A stretch of 8,972 nucleotides of DNA from Mediterranea massiliensis (GCA_958402075.1 CATXSD010000106.1:1-8972), one strand, 5' to 3'. Numbered from the stretch's first letter, positions 1 through 5,854 are shown. Numbers and translations are program-made. Notes: generated by a model not told the origin, from the sequence alone.

Positions 1-315
1 GTGCTCATCGACATGCTGTCGTGCCTCAAGGAGCTGGTGCTCGACGGCAAGTCCGTCCGCCTGGGCGACCTGGGCCTGTTCTCCGTGGGCATCTCCTCGA
101 AGGGCGCTGACACGGCCGACGCCTGGGACACCAGTCTCATCACCGGCGTCCACCTGAACGTGCGCAACACCAAGACCTGGAGCAACACCGAGCTGCGCAA
201 GTCCACCCGCGTCACCGAGCTCATCGTCTACACCGCCGGCGGCACGCTGACGGACGACGGTACGGACACCAGCGGCGGCAGCGGCAGTGACGGACAGGAC
301 GAAAGCCCTTTGTAA
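1..315 (+). CDS. HU/IHF-family DNA-binding protein, C-terminal part (5' end outside window)
   Basis: The first 104 codons are open and end at a TAA (313-315); the true start lies upstream, so the GTG at position 1 is not taken as a start. The stretch LDGKSVRLGDLGLFSVGI (about residues 14-31) matches the HU/IHF beta-arm region, where a conserved Gly-Phe/Leu-Phe turn precedes the DNA-binding arms. The later segment ending in RVTELIVYTAGG fits the C-terminal strand of Bacteroidales HU-like proteins. A Gly/Ser/Asp-rich low-complexity tail (GGSGSDGQD) follows, as is common in this Bacteroidales paralog group. Such proteins bind DNA non-specifically and often sit before a smalltalk peptide and an amidase gene. 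Here the peptide is present, but a restriction operon occupies the next position. The family call is firm; the cellular role of this paralog is not known to me. Confidence 0.85.
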   Translation: MLIDMLSCLKELVLDGKSVRLGDLGLFSVGISSKGADTADAWDTSLITGVHLNVRNTKTWSNTELRKSTRVTELIVYTAGGTLTDDGTDTSGGSGSDGQDESPL

Positions 316-421
316 ATTGAAAATGGAGAATTGAAAATGGAAAATGAAGAATGCGGCCGAACTTAATTTTCAATTTTCAATTCTCAACTTTCAATTAAAT
401 TTTCAATTCTCAATTTTCAAT
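316..421. repeat. AT-rich intergenic inverted repeat with degenerate tandem units
   Basis: The arm at 316-338 (ATTGAAAATGGAG...) is the reverse complement of 399-421 with 22 of 23 positions matching by eye. The DNA between and after the arms is made of near-tandem units TTTTCAAT, TTCTCAAT and TTTCAAT. A transcript across it could form a long, mostly A-U hairpin between the HU-family gene and the smalltalk-like peptide. Similar low-complexity TTCTCAATT DNA is familiar between Bacteroides genes; its function is unknown. Confidence 0.7.
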
Positions 422-435
422 TCTCAATTAAAGAA

Positions 436-534
436 ATGGACAAGAAAACTATTTGGAAAACCATCATCCAGACGCTGGTCACCATCCTGACCGCCATCGG
501 AACCACGCTGGGCGTCACCAGCTGTATGATGTAG
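436..534 (+). CDS. smalltalk-type 32-residue peptide
   Basis: A short ORF begins with ATG at 436 and ends with TAG at 532-534. The peptide starts MDKKTIWKTIIQTLVTILTA and ends LGVTSCMM: a short basic N-terminus, one hydrophobic stretch (about residues 9-27), then a Thr-Ser-Cys end. This is the pattern of the tiny peptides annotated as 'smalltalk protein' in Bacteroidales, which typically lie just downstream of HU-family genes, as here. The hydrophobic segment suggests membrane insertion. The TSC end resembles a lipobox but lies at the far C-terminus, so a normal lipoprotein is unlikely. The role is unknown. An A-rich run (AATTAAAGAAATG) precedes the start, as usual in this phylum. Confidence 0.75.
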   Translation: MDKKTIWKTIIQTLVTILTAIGTTLGVTSCMM

Positions 535-573
535 CCCTGCGCTGCATGCTGACAACACAGACACTAAATGAAA

Positions 574-605
574 CACCCGCCGCCTCAGAGAATGAGGGGC
601 GGGTG
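574..605. terminator. bidirectional hairpin terminator between smalltalk peptide and dpnA-like gene
   Basis: The arms CACCCGCCGCCTCA (574-587) and TGAGGGGCGGGTG (593-605) pair over 13 base pairs with one bulged G and a GAGAA loop. The plus-strand flank is ATTTGATT and the minus-strand flank is TTTCATTTAG, so both sides carry short T-rich tracts. It lies 40 bases after the smalltalk stop and about 50 bases past the dpnA-like stop, and so can end transcripts from both directions. Confidence 0.8.
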
Positions 606-653
606 ATTTGATTAAAGCAAACAGATTTTCATGCGTTTTTACTATTCAACTAC

Positions 654-1523
654 TTAGAACGGCAAGTCATATCCTTGATCTTCTTCTTGTACCCATCTAT
701 TATCTTGCTCTACAAAAGCGATATCCTTTATTTTGCCACGATATTTGGCAAATGTCTTTATATTTTCTATTTCCTGCCTGCGACTACGGCCCATGACAAG
801 ATATTCCTCTTCCTGGTCGATACCCAGGAAACGGCGTCCCAGCAGGTTGGCGGCGATGCCCGTCGTACTGCTCCCCGTAAAGGGGTCGAGCACCCACGCA
901 CCAGGGCGTGTAGAAGCCAGAATGATGCGCGACAAGACGGCCAGCGGCTTTTGGCAGGGATGCTTGCCGCACGATTTTTCCCACGGCGCAATGGCAGGCA
1001 GGCGCCACACGTCGCCCATCTGCTTGCCGTCGTTGATGCGCTTCATCAGCTCATAATTGTAGTAATGGGGTACCTTGGCCGATTTTCTTGCCCAAACGAT
1101 GTATTCGGCCGAATAGGTAAAGTAACGGCAAGAAATGTTGGGTGGCGGGTTGGTCTTGGCCCACGTGACAACGTTCAGAATTTTGAATCCCAGCTCCGTC
1201 AGGCGGCTGGCCACGGAAAAGATGTTGTGATACGTTCCGCTCACCCAGATGGTGCCGTCCTTCTTCAGCTTGTCGCGGCAGGCGGCCAGCCAGGTGCGGT
1301 TGAAGGTGTCGATGCTTTCGGGCGTGCCCCCCTTGTCCCAATCGCCTTTGTCCACACACACCACTTTGCCGCTCTGCACGCTGATGCCGCCATTGGACAG
1401 GAAATAGGGCGGGTCGGCAAATATCATGTCGAACTTGAACTCAAACTGTTTCAGAAGTTCGACACAATCACCGTGCAGGAGGGTGAAGGCGCGGTCGGGG
1501 GAACGGAAGAAGGGGGTAATCAT
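654..1523 (-). CDS. dpnA: DpnA-type adenine-N6 DNA methyltransferase (GATC, beta class)
   Basis: This 289-residue protein matches my memory of pneumococcal DpnA across most of its length. It has the catalytic DPPY at residues 37-40 (MIFADPPYFLSNGGIS), then VDKGDWDK (58-64), WAKTNPPPNISCRYFT (121-136), GKQMGDVW (166-173) and the SAM-binding DPFTGSSTTG (213-222). Catalytic motif before SAM motif is the beta-class order. In DpnII systems DpnA methylates adenine in GATC and, unlike DpnM, can act on single-stranded or unmodified incoming DNA. About 30 residues after the core (from about 255) form an unassigned tail. Its ATG (1523) overlaps the previous stop as ATGA, so it is the last, translationally coupled gene of the operon. 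It is much GC-richer than the three genes before it (40 of 60 bases G/C at 841-900). Family call firm; exact site inferred from family. Confidence 0.93.
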   Translation of the reverse strand: MITPFFRSPDRAFTLLHGDCVELLKQFEFKFDMIFADPPYFLSNGGISVQSGKVVCVDKGDWDKGGTPESIDTFNRTWLAACRDKLKKDGTIWVSGTYHNIFSVASRLTELGFKILNVVTWAKTNPPPNISCRYFTYSAEYIVWARKSAKVPHYYNYELMKRINDGKQMGDVWRLPAIAPWEKSCGKHPCQKPLAVLSRIILASTRPGAWVLDPFTGSSTTGIAANLLGRRFLGIDQEEEYLVMGRSRRQEIENIKTFAKYRGKIKDIAFVEQDNRWVQEEDQGYDLPF

Positions 1524-2047
1524 TGTTTTTCTGGTACAGGCAACCCTAATTTGGCCAAAGGAATATAATTAAAATAGTATTGGCATCTCACACTAATAAT
1601 ATAGTCTAAAACATCTTTATACTTGGGAGCTTTAAACCATTCATCCAAAATATAAACATATTCCACCTCTATATTCAATTGTGACAATAATTTTTGATAT
1701 TGTTTTTTCTTGAAATCGCAAGTTTGCAACTTCTCGTCTACACTTCCGCCTACATTCTGAGTTTTTACCTCAATGATAAAAAGAGTATTATTGACAATTA
1801 CATAAATGCAATTGTCAGGCAATAGCTTGGAAGAGATATGTTTTGTCCAGTCAACGCCATTTTCTGACAAGAAATTATAGAATCCATGTTTCTTAAATAT
1901 TCGGGCCACTAAATCCCCCTCATAATACACATAAGAATCCATAACTGTATATCCTTCTTGCGAAGCCAGAAAAGTAGCTAAGTCAACCTTTCCTTCATAG
2001 ATCAACCCTGTAATGGTATTTCCACCCCCGGTGCCGTCTTTTTTCAT
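1520..2047 (-). CDS. PD-(D/E)XK nuclease-like protein inside the DpnII-type operon
   Basis: I do not recognise this 175-residue protein by name. Residues 77-95 read P-D, then a hydrophobic strand, then I-E-V-K. This is the PD-x(n)-(D/E)-x-K active site with D78, E93 and K95 as likely metal-binding and catalytic residues; E18, in an N-terminal helix after a GTGGGNT motif, could be the additional acidic residue seen in many restriction enzymes. The conserved-looking block SVDEKLQTCDFKKKQYQKLL (102-121) follows. ATG at 2047 overlaps the endonuclease stop as ATGA, and its own stop overlaps the dpnA start as ATGA, so it is tightly coupled between the two. Textbook DpnII operons contain only two methylases and one endonuclease. 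It could be a second restriction enzyme, a nicking or helper nuclease, or a methylation-dependent nuclease. The fold call is good; the function is open. AT-rich (18 of 60 bases G/C at 1681-1740). Confidence 0.75.
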   Translation of the reverse strand: MKKDGTGGGNTITGLIYEGKVDLATFLASQEGYTVMDSYVYYEGDLVARIFKKHGFYNFLSENGVDWTKHISSKLLPDNCIYVIVNNTLFIIEVKTQNVGGSVDEKLQTCDFKKKQYQKLLSQLNIEVEYVYILDEWFKAPKYKDVLDYIISVRCQYYFNYIPLAKLGLPVPEKQ

Positions 2048-2883
2048 TTTATAGCATTTAAAAAGTCATTTATTGTCGTAAGGTTATACACACTCGGTAT
2101 TGCGTAAAAAGCTTCTTCCAGCTTGCTACGTGCCGAATTCCAACCCACCCCGTCGGTAATCCAAACAAACTCGTAATTATCAAATTGATTGATTTTAGGA
2201 GCGAGTTCAGAATATGCGCGTGCCACTTCATTAAGTTTCGAGCCACCGCCACTATAAAAGTTTACTTCAATCAGATAAGTTTTGGCTTCGGTCTCTATCA
2301 CAAAATCAAAACGCTTGCGATCTTCGCCCAAACATTTCATTTCTTCAAATTCAGTAGAGTAAACTTCCCGACGAAACTCAATGCCTTTTTCTTGGAAGAT
2401 TTCGGCTACCTTATTTCCCATAATGTCGCCGCTACGGTTCTTACGTGCGTTGGTATCAAGTCCTGTCTCTACTCCAAAAACATAATCAACCAAATTGGTA
2501 ACATGCTTGTCTTGGAGCACTTGTTTCAGGCCTGTATCTTCCAAATATTCAATAACCCCTTCGGGAGTCTTGAAAAAGTTCTCAATCAGTTGTATCTGTC
2601 CATTACGGGCAATTGCTTTTTTCTTATCGCTTGCCCGAACAGCGATCAAAATGTCAAGCACACTGAACACTTTGGGATTTTCATCCCAAAGACGACGCAC
2701 CGCCTCCTCCATATTGTCCTTACCCACCAGATAATTCAGTTGGTTGAGCTTAATGGAAATGGCATCGACATTGGCCGCAATCTTCTTAAAATCAGAAAAG
2801 AAACTTAATGGAGCGTTTGTCTCGATGAGTTGCGACATGAACGTCTTAAATTCTTCTTCGGTATGCGCCTTGCTCATATTCAT
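2044..2883 (-). CDS. dpnII: DpnII-family type II restriction endonuclease (GATC)
   Basis: The protein has 279 residues, close to DpnII. It shares DpnII's signature segments: NLVDYVFGVETGLDTNARKN (130-149) followed by RSGD, RFDFVIE (191-197), YLIEVNFYSGGGSKLNE (203-219) and EFVWITDGVGW (238-248). D193 and E206 are the likely acidic residues of a variant PD-(D/E)XK core in which the usual lysine is Asn (EVN), as in DpnII itself. Known relatives cut unmethylated GATC before the G. ATG 2883 is taken as start; a second ATG at 2877 is possible. The gene overlaps the 3' end of the methylase by 38 bases, so expression follows the protective methylase. No premature stop or shift is seen, so the enzyme should be functional. 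Site specificity is inferred from homology, not measured. Confidence 0.93.
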   Translation of the reverse strand: MNMSKAHTEEEFKTFMSQLIETNAPLSFFSDFKKIAANVDAISIKLNQLNYLVGKDNMEEAVRRLWDENPKVFSVLDILIAVRASDKKKAIARNGQIQLIENFFKTPEGVIEYLEDTGLKQVLQDKHVTNLVDYVFGVETGLDTNARKNRSGDIMGNKVAEIFQEKGIEFRREVYSTEFEEMKCLGEDRKRFDFVIETEAKTYLIEVNFYSGGGSKLNEVARAYSELAPKINQFDNYEFVWITDGVGWNSARSKLEEAFYAIPSVYNLTTINDFLNAIK

Positions 2884-3856
2884 TCAATTTTAAATCAACA
2901 TTGTTCAGTAATTTGGAGTGCGATACCATCGTTTCTGAGTAATTCCGTATAAGCAATTCTGTCAACTTACCACGTTTTTCGGGATTGGCGTTGACCGAAC
3001 GCGAAGCATATACACGTTCAATGAAGTAGTCTTTGTATAAATCGTCAAAGAAAGTATCTTCCGGATTGCGTCCTCTGCAATCGGAATTGCTAAGCATCAT
3101 CAAACATTTTTTGTCAGACAACCTATCAAAATATTTTTTCAAACGTATCTGTTCATCGTCATTGAAAGCCTCTTTTGCATAAGAATTAAAACTCGAAGTT
3201 GCATCCAGCGGGCGATAAGGCGGGTCAAAATAAACAAAAGTATCTTTTGACACATATTGCTCCGTCTGTTCAAAATCACCGTTGATGATGTCAACATTTT
3301 GCAATAATTCACTATCTGCATATATCGTTTCCGCATCACAAATCGTAGGATTCTTATATCTGCCGAAAGGTACATTAAATTCACCTTTTGAGTTTACCCG
3401 ATAAAGTCCGTTGAAACAAGTACGGTTCAAAAACATAAGCAACACAGTATTGTCAACATCCGACATTTCTCCCTGATTGAATCTTTTACGCACAGACAAG
3501 AAAAACTCTTTTCTTTTTTCTTCCTCTTGAATGCCTAAATATTCGCGTTCAATCAAAGACAAGCCTTGTATTAATGCTTCTGGAGCTTTCTTAATCGTCT
3601 TATACGCTTTTATTAAGTCTGGATTAACATCATTAATGACTGCCCGCTTGATATTATTGAAACGTTGAAGCATATAGAAAAGCATGGCACCTCCTCCAAT
3701 AAAAGGCTCAATATAGGTCACGTTCTCTATCAACATAAACTTTTGGGGTAAAAGCTCTTCAAATGTAGAAATGAGTTGCCCTTTTCCCCCCACCCATTTG
3801 ATAAAAGGTTTTGCCTTTGCTTTCTTTGAATTATATGGTTGTTTCAGTATAAGCAT
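2846..3856 (-). CDS. dpnM: DpnM/Dam-type adenine-N6 DNA methyltransferase (GATC)
   Basis: A 336-residue alpha-class methylase. PFIKWVGGKGQL (17-28) and EPFIGGGAMLF (50-60) form the SAM-binding region, LNRTCFNGLYRVN (143-155) is typical of Dam/DpnM proteins, and FDPPYRPL (210-217) is the catalytic DPPY. Motif I before motif IV is the alpha order of Dam. It would methylate adenine in double-stranded GATC and protect the chromosome from the nuclease gene that overlaps its 3' end. The Dam core ends near LTELLIRNY (298-306); about 30 further residues overlap the endonuclease start region and make the protein longer than pneumococcal DpnM (about 284). First gene of the operon; ATG 3856 lies 26 bases after a TATATTTG box, with no obvious Shine-Dalgarno sequence. 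Confidence 0.93.
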   Translation of the reverse strand: MLILKQPYNSKKAKAKPFIKWVGGKGQLISTFEELLPQKFMLIENVTYIEPFIGGGAMLFYMLQRFNNIKRAVINDVNPDLIKAYKTIKKAPEALIQGLSLIEREYLGIQEEEKRKEFFLSVRKRFNQGEMSDVDNTVLLMFLNRTCFNGLYRVNSKGEFNVPFGRYKNPTICDAETIYADSELLQNVDIINGDFEQTEQYVSKDTFVYFDPPYRPLDATSSFNSYAKEAFNDDEQIRLKKYFDRLSDKKCLMMLSNSDCRGRNPEDTFFDDLYKDYFIERVYASRSVNANPEKRGKLTELLIRNYSETMVSHSKLLNNVDLKLNEYEQGAYRRRI

Positions 3857-3882
3857 AAATGGATACTTTAATAATCAAACGA

Positions 3883-3890
3883 CAAATATA
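3883..3890 (-). promoter_or_regulatory. -7 promoter box for the dpnM-led operon
   Basis: On the minus strand the bases read TATATTTG, an exact match to the Bacteroides -7 consensus TAnnTTTG, 26 bases before the dpnM ATG. I see no good TTTG/TTG at the expected distance upstream. The leader would be only about 20 bases. A near-palindrome CCCATCGGTGGG (3911-3922) lies about 20 bases upstream of the box and could be a regulator site. Confidence 0.6.
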
Positions 3891-3951
3891 CTCCTTTTTT
3901 CAGATTTCTGCCCATCGGTGGGAAAAAATCGGTCCATTTTCATCTATTTGT

Positions 3952-4185
3952 TCAAAATTGCACTTCCCCAACCTCCTCCATCCACTCCTGATAAAGGGCT
4001 ACCGGCCCATAGTGCCAATACTTGGTAGATTCGTCGGCCAGACGCCTGTAGGTTTCCGAACGATAGAACAGGCGCAGGGCGTCGACAAGGGGCACTTGGT
4101 GCTCCTTCGCATAGAAACATGCCACCCGACTGACCTTGCCGGGCAGTATCAGATACAGATTTTCTTGAGTGATTTCCAGATTCAT
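3952..4185 (-). CDS. small unrecognised protein, possibly DUF3791-like
   Basis: From ATG 4185 the gene gives 77 residues, MNLEITQENLYLILPGKVSR at the start and a Trp/Tyr-rich second half (residues 41-70) with ESTKYWHYGPVALYQEW. The open frame extends to 4215, but only to a TTG inside a repeat, so the ATG is preferred. The arrangement 'short basic helix, DALRLFY, then YRRLADES, then WHYGPVALYQEW' reminds me of small DUF3791-type proteins found in bacterial accessory regions, but I cannot confirm this. There is no signal peptide or membrane segment. It sits 95 bases upstream of the restriction operon on the same strand, with the operon's own promoter between. No perfect TAnnTTTG box is seen upstream; the repeat at 4208-4245 supplies TGTAATTTG. 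GC content is higher than in dpnM, suggesting a different origin. Confidence 0.65.
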   Translation of the reverse strand: MNLEITQENLYLILPGKVSRVACFYAKEHQVPLVDALRLFYRSETYRRLADESTKYWHYGPVALYQEWMEEVGEVQF

Positions 4186-4207
4186 GGCGACAAGCAGCAA
4201 GAGGTGT

Positions 4208-4245
4208 CTGCGCAATTACAAATTACAATTACAGTTAGCCGAAAA
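4208..4245. repeat. direct repeat copy 1 (partner 5601-5638)
   Basis: CTGCGC, one variable base (A), then ATTACAAATTACAATTACAG and TTAGCCGAAAA. It matches 5601-5638 at 37 of 38 positions in the same orientation; the only difference is at 4214. The copies are 1393 bases apart and bracket the ATPase gene. The repeat contains three degenerate ATTACAA units. This copy touches the coding-looking sequence that follows the ATPase stop. Confidence 0.85.
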
Positions 4246-4329
4246 GTGAGATGGAAGGAATGCTGTCAATGCTTGTTCCACACTATCTATTTCGTCTTCT
4301 ATATTCGTATCGAGCGGATACAGATATCG
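4216..4329 (-). pseudogene. coding-like in-frame remnant after the ATPase stop
   Basis: Reading on in the ATPase frame after the TGA gives RYLYPLDTNIEDEIDSVEQA, then LTAFLPSHF, then the repeat-encoded SANCNCNL and TAA (4218-4216). The acidic amphipathic stretch fits the linker helix that follows the EGYF(G/N)V segment in related ATPases. It has no good start of its own. It is best read as the lost continuation of the ATPase, cut off where the direct repeat begins. Confidence 0.5.
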
Positions 4330-5385
4330 TCAAACGAGCTGGATTTCTTTTTGTTGCAATATCCGCAAGCCATGAATAGTATAGCTGGACTCGGAGGATA
4401 CCCCGAAATAGCCTTCGGCCAAGGCTTCGTATGAGTATTGGGTCAATTCATTGATGGTTTCCCGATGCTCCAAATCGAATGCCACGGCGTTGTCCAACGA
4501 GTTGAGTACAAACGGCGAGTGCGTCGTAATGATGAACTGGATATTGGGGAATACCTTTGTTAGTATAGGCATAACCATTTTTTGCAGCTCCAGATGCAGA
4601 TGCGTTTCCACTTCGTCTATCAATACGATTCCTTTCTTCTGATAGGCGCGCGTCAAGCTGTCTTTTGCCTGCATCTTCAGAATCAGATCGACCACAATAT
4701 CCAGGATGGCGGCATAGCCATCGGACACTTCCGTAAACTTGAATTCCTTCCCTTCCGTCAGGATATGAAAACTATAATCCTTATAGTTGAACTTCAAGTG
4801 CAGATCTTTATCTTGAAAGATTTGGCAAAGAAGTTCCCCAAAATCAATAAACCATTGATTGATTTCTTCCGCATCCTCCATCTGATTTTCATTGCGGGCC
4901 AATGCTTCTTGAATCTTCAGGTCGGACAAGAAGTTCAGGAATTGACCGGTTACTGTAGCCCTAACCTCACCATGCGTGTTATAGACAGGCTTAGTAGGGT
5001 TCTTGGGTTCAACCATTTGAGGTTTTCGGGCGGCCTGATAGAATGCTACAATAAAATTCCCATTTTGATAATTATTTGCTAATTCTATTGCATTTGTAAA
5101 ATCAAGTCTAATCCTATTATTGAATTGACGAAATTCATTCAAATTTTGCTGCATAATTTTACCATTCGCCAGCTGGTTTTGAGCATTTACATACCTCAAA
5201 TACATAAAAGAATTATTTCTTATGTGTTCAAAATAATCTGCTATCGCATTCAGCAACACCGTTTTACCGATACCGTTCTTACCCGTTATCATCAAGTGCG
5301 GCGTCTGCTCGTCGGCAATGGGTATATCGAAGTTCTTCAGATGGAACAATTCGTTGACATGTATATTTTTAATAAAGTAATTCAT
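4330..5385 (-). CDS. AAA/ABC-type ATPase (AAA_21/OLD-like), probably C-terminally truncated
   Basis: The 351-residue product has Walker A GKNGIGKT (35-42), a signature-like VSDGYAAIL (220-228), Walker B GIVLIDEVETH (252-262) and the H-switch TTHSPFVLNS (287-296, H289). This is the SMC/ABC-like ATPase fold of defence-associated ATPases such as PtuA, retron-associated and OLD-family proteins. Those proteins usually carry extra C-terminal sequence or an adjacent nuclease gene. Here the frame stops at a TGA (4332-4330) just after the SYEALAEGYFGVSSESSY segment, where relatives in my memory continue into a charged helix. The same frame continues past the TGA for about 37 codons (through DTNIEDEIDSVEQALTAFL) into the repeat at 4208-4245. 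I infer a nonsense mutation plus loss of the distal C-terminus. No HNH or TOPRIM partner is present. The fold is firm; a functioning system is doubtful. ATG 5385; no convincing promoter directly upstream. Confidence 0.85.
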   Translation of the reverse strand: MNYFIKNIHVNELFHLKNFDIPIADEQTPHLMITGKNGIGKTVLLNAIADYFEHIRNNSFMYLRYVNAQNQLANGKIMQQNLNEFRQFNNRIRLDFTNAIELANNYQNGNFIVAFYQAARKPQMVEPKNPTKPVYNTHGEVRATVTGQFLNFLSDLKIQEALARNENQMEDAEEINQWFIDFGELLCQIFQDKDLHLKFNYKDYSFHILTEGKEFKFTEVSDGYAAILDIVVDLILKMQAKDSLTRAYQKKGIVLIDEVETHLHLELQKMVMPILTKVFPNIQFIITTHSPFVLNSLDNAVAFDLEHRETINELTQYSYEALAEGYFGVSSESSYTIHGLRILQQKEIQLV

Positions 5386-5415
5386 ACGTCTATTCTTTTA
5401 ATTCATCAAATGTTA

Positions 5416-5667
5416 TCACAAATGCGATTCTTTACATTTCTCTATAACATCCTTTATCCATCCCGCCAACCGCGAACATTTGTTCCTGTTGGAGTAGTTC
5501 TTATCTTCTTTATGGAGGTTGTTGAATGCAAAATTAGAAAACTTTTTCAAAAAGCCCTGCAACATCGCTCCCATTTTATTGAAAAACGCATTCCAATATG
5601 CTGCGCCATTACAAATTACAATTACAGTTAGCCGAAAATGATTTTTGAGATTCTTCGCTCTGCTCAT
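5416..5667 (-). CDS. doubtful small ORF upstream of the ATPase gene
   Basis: An 83-codon frame ends 30 bases before the ATPase start on the same strand. Its first half (residues 1-22) is encoded by intergenic repeat DNA (5601-5638 and 5647-5674), so that part is unlikely to be a real protein. If anything is translated, starts at ATG 5574 or 5565 give about 50 residues, basic and rich in Lys/Asn, ending WIKDVIEKCKESHL. I recognise no domain. It may be a remnant of a gene disrupted by the repeat or a leader ORF. Treat as unproven. Confidence 0.25.
   Translation of the reverse strand: MSRAKNLKNHFRLTVIVICNGAAYWNAFFNKMGAMLQGFLKKFSNFAFNNLHKEDKNYSNRNKCSRLAGWIKDVIEKCKESHL
5601..5638. repeat. direct repeat copy 2 (partner 4208-4245)
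   Basis: CTGCGC, variable base C, then ATTACAAATTACAATTACAG and TTAGCCGAAAA, 37 of 38 positions identical to 4208-4245 and in the same orientation. It is immediately followed by another repeat-like segment at 5647-5674. Together they look like composite intergenic repeat DNA at one edge of the ATPase cassette. Confidence 0.85.
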
Positions 5668-5674
5668 AATGACA
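5647..5674. repeat. intergenic repeat-like element (GAGCGAAGAATCTC type)
   Basis: On the minus strand it begins TGTCATTATGAGCAGAGCGA and ends AGAATCTC. This closely resembles a TGTCATTCTGAGCG...GAAGAATCT sequence that recurs between genes in many Bacteroidales and other genomes. It is identified from memory; only one copy is in this window. A run of seven G follows on the plus strand (5675-5681). Confidence 0.45.
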
Positions 5675-5737
5675 GGGGGGGATAGAATAATGCAGGAGGC
5701 AACTCGGCATAGCCAAATTAAAAAACTGCGTTTTTCA

Positions 5738-5769
5738 TTTGCCTCTGCTCTCGGCTTTCACTATATTTT
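5738..5769 (+). promoter_or_regulatory. upstream tandem promoter (P1) for the fic gene
   Basis: TTTG at 5738-5741, a 20-base gap, then TATATTTT at 5762-5769 fits the Bacteroides -33/-7 pattern with the last base of TAnnTTTG changed. The surrounding CTCTCGGCTTTCACTATATTT (5748-5768) is nearly repeated at P2. A perfect 7-base dyad CTATATT-TTCAT-AATATAG (5761-5779) covers the -7 box and start region. Confidence 0.55.
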
Positions 5770-5805
5770 CATAATATAGGATGCGGTTCGGGATAAAAAA
5801 ATATC

Positions 5806-5819
5806 TGAAACAAGTTTCA
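5806..5819. promoter_or_regulatory. dyad TGAAAC-AA-GTTTCA, candidate operator
   Basis: A perfect 6-base inverted repeat with a 2-base spacer ends 4 bases before the P2 -33 box and lies downstream of P1. The position would suit a regulator acting on both promoters. No regulator gene is in the window; the site is inferred from symmetry and position only. Confidence 0.35.
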
Positions 5820-5823
5820 ATAT

Positions 5824-5854
5824 TTTGTTCTCCTCTCACCTTTCACTATATTTG
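5824..5854 (+). promoter_or_regulatory. downstream promoter (P2) for the fic gene
   Basis: TTTG at 5824-5827, a 19-base gap, and TATATTTG at 5847-5854 give a full match to the Bacteroides consensus (TTTG, 19-21 bases, TAnnTTTG). Transcription would start near 5861, giving a leader of about 95 bases before ATG 5956. Its presence rules out the open TTG at 5857 as a realistic start codon. Confidence 0.75.

Noticed and set aside
675..1568. 297-codon plus-strand frame
   Set aside because: It lies opposite dpnA, whose motifs are unambiguous, and its translation shows no domain. Shadow frame.
4330..5385. Complete Septu (PtuAB) or retron-type defence system
   Set aside because: Only the ATPase part is present. 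There is no HNH nuclease, reverse transcriptase or TOPRIM domain nearby, and the ATPase itself looks truncated.
5125..5631. 168-codon plus-strand frame across the ATPase 5' end
   Set aside because: It runs antisense to the ATPase Walker A region and through repeat DNA, and has no promoter or domain.
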